A DNA stretch of 64,000 bases. Origin: Allopontixanthobacter confluentis (GTDB lineage: Bacteria; Pseudomonadota; Alphaproteobacteria; Sphingomonadales; Sphingomonadaceae). A program made the translations under genes and the position numbers. Position 1 is the stretch's first letter. The number at the start of each line of letters is the position of its first letter. The notes below the pieces were generated by a model. That model was not told the origin of the DNA, did no database searches, and worked only from the letters and a program-made list of their open reading frames with translations. This document shows, piece by piece, positions 58,469 to 64,000 of this stretch. The stretch spans positions 889,001-953,000 of the forward strand of contig NZ_WTYU01000001.1 of NCBI RefSeq assembly GCF_009827615.1, in the 5' to 3' direction.

Positions 58469-60370
58469 TCAGTCCGTTTCTTTTTCGTCCGACCCATCTG
58501 CACCAGCAGGCAGCGGGTTCGTTCGATCTGATATGCTTTGCGCTGCACGTGCAGCACGTTTGCTTGCCATTTGCCCTAACCGCTGCTCAAATTCCAGCTT
58601 TCGTTTGAGCAAGCGTTGCTGCTCGACAAAAGCGCCTTCTGGATCGGTCTCAAAACGTGCGGTGGCCGCCGCCAGGGCAGCTTCCAACGCAGGCCTTTCG
58701 ACCAGCAGGGATACAGCTTCGGCCAGATCATCATGCGCTGCAATCGGATCGATGCCTTCATTGAGGAAGGCGAAACGGGTGTTATCCGGCGGCGCGATGG
58801 TGCCGTGTGGCACAGATATGGGCGATTTATCGGAAGGTTCAAGCATTTCCGCTGCATCCATCAACGAATCTATTGCAGGCCCAGTGCGCCGGTCATGCTC
58901 GGCAAAGCGGCCCAATGCTTCTGCGTGGCGCAAAATCTGGTCCGGAAACCGTGCGAGACCAAAGATCACTGCTGCCGCCAGTTCATCGCGTGCGCCGCCT
59001 TCGGATGATCGGCGCAGCCTGCTGGACGCATCAGGAGTAATTGTGGGATTGGCAGCTTTTTGCTGAAAACCCGGTTTCCATTCGCGGCGCGGGCGCGGCG
59101 GGCGGGGCGGAAACGCAAATTCTGAAAAACGCTCCAGCAATTCGCGCTTGTATAAAGCGCGGATGTCAGGGTGCTGTATGGTGTCGATATGATCAATCAG
59201 CCGGGCTTTCAGCCCCGCTTTGTCTTCGGGTGAGCGTAGCGGCTGCAAGTCGCGCTCATATTCCCATAAGGTATCGAGCAGGCTGGCAGCATCGGCCAGA
59301 ATAGCTTCCAGCGCGCCGCGCCCTTTCTGGCGGAGCAGATCATCAGGATCCACCCCCACCGGCAGGGTGGCAATCGCCAGCGAATGGGCAGGCTTCAGCA
59401 TCGGCAGCGCGCGGGTAACGGCGCGCATGGCAGCGCGCTGGCCGGCGGCGTCGCCATCGAAGCATAAGATCGGCCGTTCCACCAATCGCCACAAAAGTTC
59501 AATCTGCCGCTCGGTCAGCGCGGTCCCCAACGGGGCAACGGCATCTTCCATGCCGGCAGCCGCGAGTGCGATCACATCCATATAGCCTTCGACCACCACG
59601 ATCCTGCCGGTCTGGCGTGATGCAGGCCCAGCCCGGTGCAGATTGTAAAGTGTGCGGCCCTTGTCAAACAAAGGCGTATCGGGGGAATTGAGGTATTTGG
59701 GCGCCTTGGTGCCGCTTTCCAGAATGCGCCCGCCAAAGGCAATCACCCGGCCCCGCGCATCCTGAATTGGCAGCATCAGACGCGCACGGAACCTGTCGTA
59801 CGGTTCCTTCTCATCCACCGCGATGCGCAGCCCACCCTCGATCAGCATGGGTTCGTCAAACTGGCCGAGGGCCGCTTTCATTGCCTGGCGTTCATCGGGC
59901 GCAAAGCCGAAACCGAACCGCTTGATGGTGTGGGCATCAAACCCGCGCGATTTCAGATATTCCCGCGCGCCGCTGCCATCTGCTGATGCCAGCCTTGTTT
60001 CGAACCAGTCCTGCGCGGCCTGCATCACATCGTGCAGCCCGGCGCGTTCTTCTGCGATCTGTGCGGCCCGCGGGTCCGCCGCAGGCACTTCCAGACCGGC
60101 CTCTGATGCCAGTTCCTTTACCGCATCCATGAATTGCAGGCCGCGCTGGTCTGTCATCCAGCGGATGGCATCACCATGCGCGCCGCAGCCGAAGCAATGG
60201 TAGAAGCCCTTCTGGTCGCTGACCGTAAAACTGGGCGATTTTTCATCGTGGAAAGGGCAACACGCTTTCCATTCATGCCCTGATTTCTGCAGCTTTGTCG
60301 TGCGCATGATCACGCTGGACAGCGTGATTCGCGCGCGCAATTCATCCAGCCATTGAGGTGACAGAGCCAT
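58469..60370 (-). CDS. dnaG: DNA primase
   Basis: The 633-residue primase. The N-terminal zinc domain has CPFHDEKSPSFTVSDQKGFYHCFGCGAHGDAI; the Toprim core includes PKYLNSPDTPLFDKGRTLYN, VVEGYMDVIALAAAGMEDAVAPLGTALTERQ and CFDGDAAGQRAAMRA. The C-terminal part is the less conserved helicase-binding region. Ten bases from rpoD, as in the classic macromolecular-synthesis operon, but without rpsU. Confidence 0.97.
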   Translation of the reverse strand: MALSPQWLDELRARITLSSVIMRTTKLQKSGHEWKACCPFHDEKSPSFTVSDQKGFYHCFGCGAHGDAIRWMTDQRGLQFMDAVKELASEAGLEVPAADPRAAQIAEERAGLHDVMQAAQDWFETRLASADGSGAREYLKSRGFDAHTIKRFGFGFAPDERQAMKAALGQFDEPMLIEGGLRIAVDEKEPYDRFRARLMLPIQDARGRVIAFGGRILESGTKAPKYLNSPDTPLFDKGRTLYNLHRAGPASRQTGRIVVVEGYMDVIALAAAGMEDAVAPLGTALTERQIELLWRLVERPILCFDGDAAGQRAAMRAVTRALPMLKPAHSLAIATLPVGVDPDDLLRQKGRGALEAILADAASLLDTLWEYERDLQPLRSPEDKAGLKARLIDHIDTIQHPDIRALYKRELLERFSEFAFPPRPPRPRREWKPGFQQKAANPTITPDASSRLRRSSEGGARDELAAAVIFGLARFPDQILRHAEALGRFAEHDRRTGPAIDSLMDAAEMLEPSDKSPISVPHGTIAPPDNTRFAFLNEGIDPIAAHDDLAEAVSLLVERPALEAALAAATARFETDPEGAFVEQQRLLKRKLEFEQRLGQMASKRAARAAQSISDRTNPLPAGADGSDEKETD

Positions 60371-60450
60371 GCCCGCCTAATGCGCGGACATGGCCCTTTT
60401 TACAATATGCCGGGCAATGAAAACCGGGCTAAGCCTGGCCCTTGCCAGCG

Positions 60451-61176
60451 TCAGCCGCAGGAATTGGGCACGCCGTCAGTCTGGGCGGGGAAGGGGCCGG
60501 GGCCGCTGGCTTCTGCGTAATTGGCATCAATGGCATAGGCCACTGCAGGGCCGGCAGGGGGCAGGGTGGATTGCCAGTAGAACGTCAGCGGTTCGGCCTG
60601 TTCCCACTGGTTGCCGCCGTCCCCTGCGCTTACCGTCCACACCAGCGCGCGGTCCTTGCACGTGATGATGACGTCAGCCTTGGGGCCGATTGCCCCCATC
60701 ACTTCCGCCTTGGAATAGCCAGCCTTGCCATTGAAGCCATGGGCAGGGCGCAACATCTTGAATGCAGTGGCGCGTTCGATATCAGATGAATTGTTACCGG
60801 CGCCGCTGCCGCTGTCTGCCTGATTATCCGAGCCGGGATATACGACATGGACATAGGTGTAGACAGTGCCTTCAGGCGCAGTCTTGGGATCGCACGGGTC
60901 CATGCCTGCCGGGCAGGCGACGTAGGAGCGGATGTCGGCAAAATTGCCTTCCGCGTTGGACATGGCGCCTTCCACTTCCGGCCCCTGCGGACCGACGATT
61001 TTGGCGCCAAGCTGCAGATCGATGAAATCGCCAGCGTCAATGGATGCGGCCATCGCCTCGGCCTGCACTGGTGTTGCCGCCGCGTTGAGATCCGTCACAT
61101 CGGTTTCGGGTTCAGAGGAACAGGCGCCCAGCGCAGCGGCTGCGCACAGCGTCACAAATGCAATTGTCTTATTCAT
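60451..61176 (-). CDS. Hypothetical lipoprotein in the yqeY-dnaG operon
   Basis: A 241-residue exported lipoprotein: signal with lipobox LGACS at about residues 16-20. The mature part has conserved-looking segments YVACPAGMDPCDPKTAPEGTVYTYVHVVYPG, FKMLRPAHGFNGKAGYSKAEVMGAIGPKADVIITCKDRALVWTVSAG and a C-terminal Cys. I do not recognise the family. Its ATG overlaps the yqeY stop by four bases, so it is made with housekeeping genes despite its envelope location. Confidence 0.75.
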   Translation of the reverse strand: MNKTIAFVTLCAAAALGACSSEPETDVTDLNAAATPVQAEAMAASIDAGDFIDLQLGAKIVGPQGPEVEGAMSNAEGNFADIRSYVACPAGMDPCDPKTAPEGTVYTYVHVVYPGSDNQADSGSGAGNNSSDIERATAFKMLRPAHGFNGKAGYSKAEVMGAIGPKADVIITCKDRALVWTVSAGDGGNQWEQAEPLTFYWQSTLPPAGPAVAYAIDANYAEASGPGPFPAQTDGVPNSCG

Positions 61177-61625
61177 GCCAGGCTCTCCTTCACCAGGGCG
61201 CTGGCCCTGCTCATATCCAGTTCAGCGCCGTGGCGGGCCTTAAGTTCAGACATGACTTTGCCCATATCCTTAACCGAAGTGGCGCCAAGCTCAGCTTTGA
61301 TCGCCTCGATTGCGGCGCGGGTTTCATCCTCGCCCAGCTGTTTGGGCAGAAATTCCTCGATTACGGCCAGTTCCAGCTTTTCCTGATCGGCCAGTTCGGT
61401 GCGGCCGCCATCTTCATACATGGTTATCGATTCGCGCCGCTGCTTGCCCATTTTCTGCAATGTTTCGATTACCATGGCGTTATCGTCACCGCCGGGCGTG
61501 GCTGTCCGCAGTTCAATATCCCGGTCCTTGATCTTGGCCAGAATCAGCCGCAGCGCGGCAACGCGGGGCTTGTCGCCAGCTTTCATGGCCAGAATCTGTT
61601 CGGCTTTGATGGTATCGCGCAGCAT
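61173..61625 (-). CDS. GatB/YqeY domain protein
   Basis: A 150-residue YqeY with AMKAGDKPRVAALRLILAKIKDRDIELR, NAMVIETLQKMGKQRRESI and the GatB tail-like domain LGATSVKDMGKVMSELKARHGAELDMSRASALVKESL. YqeY resembles the tRNA-binding tail of GatB but its role is undefined. It often lies by dnaG-rpoD. It starts 156 bases from the divergent carA gene. Confidence 0.93.
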   Translation of the reverse strand: MLRDTIKAEQILAMKAGDKPRVAALRLILAKIKDRDIELRTATPGGDDNAMVIETLQKMGKQRRESITMYEDGGRTELADQEKLELAVIEEFLPKQLGEDETRAAIEAIKAELGATSVKDMGKVMSELKARHGAELDMSRASALVKESLA

Positions 61626-61703
61626 TGATGGTGTTCCTGTGGATGACGGGTGGCAAACGCCTGATTAATGCCCATCTATATCATGAAACTTGCAGGCGAT
61701 AGC

Positions 61704-61732
61704 TTGACGCAGGGGCCTGTCCACTTTAGCGG
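61704..61732 (+). promoter_or_regulatory. Candidate carA promoter
   Basis: TTGACG (61704-61709), 17-base spacer, TAGCGG (61727-61732). The -10 is weak. It lies 50 bases upstream of the carA ATG, in the divergent yqeY-carA gap. Confidence 0.35.
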
Positions 61733-61781
61733 CTGGGACTTAGCAACATCGCCGGAAAACCATTTAATCGGAGCGCCCCTT

Positions 61782-62945
61782 ATGGCCGACCCCGCCTCTT
61801 CGTCTGCGCAGCCAAAAGGCGCAACCGGAGTCCTCGTTCTGGCGGACGGGACCGCTGTGTGGGGCAATGGCTTCGGCGCGGTTGGCAGTGCCGTTGGCGA
61901 AGTGTGCTTCAACACCGCCATGACCGGCTATCAGGAAGTGATGACCGACCCCAGCTACGCCGCGCAGATCGTGACGTTCACTTTCCCGCACATCGGCAAT
62001 GTCGGCACCAATGACGAAGATTTCGAAAGCGCGGTAGAAGGCGCGGTGGGCTGCATCGTGCGCGAGGAAGTGACACCGCAGAGCAATTTTCGCAGCACCA
62101 CGGAATTTACAGACTGGCTGGCAGCGCAGGGCAAAATCGGCCTGTCCGGCGTGGATACCCGCGCGCTTACCCGCCGCATCCGCCTGTCCGGCGCGCCCAA
62201 TGCGGTTATTGCGCATGCGCCCGATGGCAAGTTTGACCTCCACGCCCTGATGGCCCGCGCCCGCGAATGGGCAGGGCTGGAAGGCATGGACTTGGCCCAG
62301 CGCGTTAGCCGCGAAAAATCGCAGGACTGGGTAGGCGGATCATGGGAACTGGGCAGCGGTTATGGCGGTGCTGACAGCAGCGCAAAGCCGCATGTGGTCG
62401 CCATCGATTACGGGTCGAAGGACAATATCTTCCGCAATCTGGTCAAGGCTGGCGCACGGGTAACGGTGGTTCCGGCGCGCACCAGCCTGGCCGATATCAT
62501 GGCGCATGAACCAGACGGTGTGTTCCTCAGCAACGGGCCGGGTGATCCAGCGGCAACCGGCGCTTATGCCGTGCCGGTCATCAAGGCGCTGCTGGATGCG
62601 GATATGCCGCTGTTCGGCATCTGCCTTGGCCACCAGATGCTGGCGCTGGCAACCGGCGCGAAGACCACCAAGATGCACCAGGGCCACCGCGGCGCAAACC
62701 ATCCGGTCAAACGTCTGGAAGATGGGGTGGTGGAAATCACCAGCATGAACCACGGCTTCGCAGTCGATGCCGACACCCTGCCGGACAGTGTGGAGCAAAC
62801 CCACGTGTCCCTGTTTGACGGTTCCAACTGCGGGATTGCGGTGAAGGGCAAGCAGGCGTTCGGGGTGCAGTATCACCCGGAAGCAAGTCCGGGACCGCAG
62901 GATAGCTTCTATCTGTTCGAGCGGTTCGTGGGGATGTTGGGGTGA
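61782..62945 (+). CDS. carA: Carbamoyl-phosphate synthase small (glutaminase) subunit
   Basis: The 387-residue subunit that releases ammonia from glutamine for CarB. The N-terminal domain has NTAMTGYQEVMTDPSYAAQIV; the class I glutaminase has the Cys in GICLGHQMLALATGAKTTKMHQGHRGANHPV and the His/Glu pair in QYHPEASPGP. GGAG nine bases upstream supports ATG 61782. Its TGA overlaps the GTG of an inserted gene instead of leading to carB. Confidence 0.97.
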   Translation: MADPASSSAQPKGATGVLVLADGTAVWGNGFGAVGSAVGEVCFNTAMTGYQEVMTDPSYAAQIVTFTFPHIGNVGTNDEDFESAVEGAVGCIVREEVTPQSNFRSTTEFTDWLAAQGKIGLSGVDTRALTRRIRLSGAPNAVIAHAPDGKFDLHALMARAREWAGLEGMDLAQRVSREKSQDWVGGSWELGSGYGGADSSAKPHVVAIDYGSKDNIFRNLVKAGARVTVVPARTSLADIMAHEPDGVFLSNGPGDPAATGAYAVPVIKALLDADMPLFGICLGHQMLALATGAKTTKMHQGHRGANHPVKRLEDGVVEITSMNHGFAVDADTLPDSVEQTHVSLFDGSNCGIAVKGKQAFGVQYHPEASPGPQDSFYLFERFVGMLG

Positions 62946-63451
62946 GTACAACCGAGTTACTCACGCTTGCGGCGATCTTAATTGGTCCAGTTTTGGCGAT
63001 AGTCGTTCAAATTGTAGCTGAACGCCGAAAACAAATTCGGGAATCTAGAGTCCAGACATTTCGTACCCTAGTTAGCACAAGACATCTGCCAGGCGATCCA
63101 AGTTATTCGACCGCAATCAATATGATTCCTATTGATTTTAATCGTGTCAGACCAATCGAGAAGGCGCATGAAGAATACATTCGAACGATCTTGTACAAAG
63201 CTTCAAAAGAGAATGCTGAAGCGCACAATCGAGATATAATAGATAAGCAGACGAAGCTTATTTTCGAAATTGCTCGGAAGTTAGGCTACAGTTTGAAAGA
63301 GAGCGATATTCAGAACGCCGCTTACGCAGCAGGCGGTTTCATTGAGCGCGATAATTTGATGCTAAGCGGATGGCAGGCATGGACTCGGATCGCATCGGCT
63401 CTCGAGAAGCAAAATAGTCATTTTATTGTTCAAGAAAACGAAGGCAACTAA
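62942..63451 (+). CDS. AT-rich, membrane-anchored protein (possibly DUF6680) inserted between carA and carB
   Basis: A 169-residue protein: one N-terminal helix ([25 protein letters not shown]) followed by a mostly cytoplasmic, charged region with [27 protein letters not shown]. It resembles proteins annotated as DUF6680, but this match is from memory and weak. Base composition is foreign: two 60-base samples counted by hand gave 42% and 38% G+C, against 62% in carA. It starts with GTG overlapping the carA stop and ends with TAATG overlapping the carB start, so it is fully embedded in the operon. Confidence 0.75.
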   Translation: MSTTELLTLAAILIGPVLAIVVQIVAERRKQIRESRVQTFRTLVSTRHLPGDPSYSTAINMIPIDFNRVRPIEKAHEEYIRTILYKASKENAEAHNRDIIDKQTKLIFEIARKLGYSLKESDIQNAAYAAGGFIERDNLMLSGWQAWTRIASALEKQNSHFIVQENEGN

Positions 63452-64000
63452 TGCCAAAAAGAACTGACATCTCTTCGATCCTCGTAATCGGCGCTGGTCC
63501 TATCGTGATCGGCCAGGCGTGCGAGTTTGATTATTCCGGCACGCAGGCGATCAAGGCGTTGAAGGAGGAGGGCTATCGCGTCGTCCTAGTCAATTCCAAC
63601 CCCGCCACCATCATGACCGATCCCGATATGGCGGATGCGACCTATATCGAGCCGATTACGCCCGAAGTGGTCGCCAAGATCATCGAGAAGGAACGTCCTG
63701 ACGCCGTGCTGCCCACCATGGGCGGGCAGACGGCGCTGAATTGCGCGCTATCCCTCGAAAAAATGGGTGTGCTGAAGAAATTCGGCGTCACCATGATCGG
63801 CGCGGATGCCGAGGCCATCGACAAGGCGGAAGACCGGCAGAAATTCCGCGAGGCGATGGACAAGATCGGCCTTGAAAGTGCGCGCAGTGGCATTGCCCAC
63901 AGCCTGGACGATGCGCTGGCCGTGCTTGAAACCACCAAGCTGCCCGCCATCATCCGCCCCAGCTTCACGCTGGGCGGCACCGGCGGCGGCATTGCCTATA
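63451..64000 (+). CDS. carB: Carbamoyl-phosphate synthase large subunit (N-terminal part, cut by window edge)
   Basis: The first 183 residues of CarB; the rest lies beyond the window. [75 protein letters not shown] and [18 protein letters not shown] are the expected ATP-grasp and substrate segments of the first synthetase half. ATG 63451 overlaps the stop of the inserted gene. Confidence 0.96.
   Translation, partial: MPKRTDISSILVIGAGPIVIGQACEFDYSGTQAIKALKEEGYRVVLVNSNPATIMTDPDMADATYIEPITPEVVAKIIEKERPDAVLPTMGGQTALNCALSLEKMGVLKKFGVTMIGADAEAIDKAEDRQKFREAMDKIGLESARSGIAHSLDDALAVLETTKLPAIIRPSFTLGGTGGGIAY

Overview
The window is a gene-dense, GC-rich chromosomal segment from an alphaproteobacterium, most likely Sphingomonadales and perhaps Erythrobacteraceae. 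The evidence is the gene set (ImuA/ImuB/DnaE2, a Coq4-type protein, PstA with a long N-terminal domain, RpoD with a large acidic insert), alphaproteobacterial LexA boxes of the form GAAC-N7-GAAC, and an apparently leaderless leucine leader peptide. The order and family are inferences; no rRNA or other marker is present. I see no IS element, prophage, CRISPR array or rRNA. One tRNA (Glu, UUC) is present. No gene-free stretch exceeds 300 bases; the longest is the leuA leader and divergent promoter region (32076-32355).

Layout. 1-6377: transporters (SBF-type symporter end, NSS-type and APC-type carriers), a DUF475/TerC-like membrane protein, panB, and an FMN split-barrel stress protein. 6488-16150: an SOS-type mutagenesis and repair block. 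LexA box 1 precedes imuA-imuB. A divergent alpha/beta hydrolase follows, then LexA box 2 precedes a three-gene run of overlapping genes: an SplB-like radical SAM protein with a C-terminal helix-hairpin-helix, a DUF4130-UdgX fusion, and dnaE2. 16152-24117: an extensin-like protein, then the complete phosphate regulon phoB-phoU-pstB-pstA-pstC-pstS-phoR on the minus strand, with a PhoB box between phoR and pstS. 24181-32075: tRNA-Glu, recJ, a flavodoxin-like protein, an unknown gene coupled to a stand-alone AHH nuclease-like gene, nitronate monooxygenase, an amidohydrolase and leuA. 32356-38485: epoxide hydrolase, an I78-like inhibitor lipoprotein, and the branched-chain genes ilvC-ilvN-ilvB with miaA upstream. 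38478-47023: serB, a Coq4-like gene, nitroreductase, purL, two membrane proteins, then xseB-ispA-coaD and a periplasmic cyclophilin. 47075-52095: queA, an ABC-2 exporter, a TSUP permease, tgt and chorismate mutase. 52207-61625: minus-strand housekeeping genes rpsD, trmJ, nrdR, glyA, rpiB, rpoD, dnaG, a lipoprotein and yqeY. 61782-64000: carA and the start of carB, with an AT-rich foreign-looking gene inserted between them.

The most interesting points are: (1) the two-box SOS block that joins the ImuA/ImuB/DnaE2 mutasome to a UdgX-type uracil-DNA crosslinking domain and a radical SAM protein; (2) identical operator-to-start geometry at both LexA boxes, suggesting leaderless or nearly leaderless transcripts; (3) a candidate leaderless leucine attenuator in front of leuA, with interleaved inverted repeats; (4) the AT-rich membrane-anchored gene fitted into carAB by stop/start overlaps on both sides. 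Starts given here are those best supported by Shine-Dalgarno spacing, family length and overlap with neighbours; uncertain ones are flagged.
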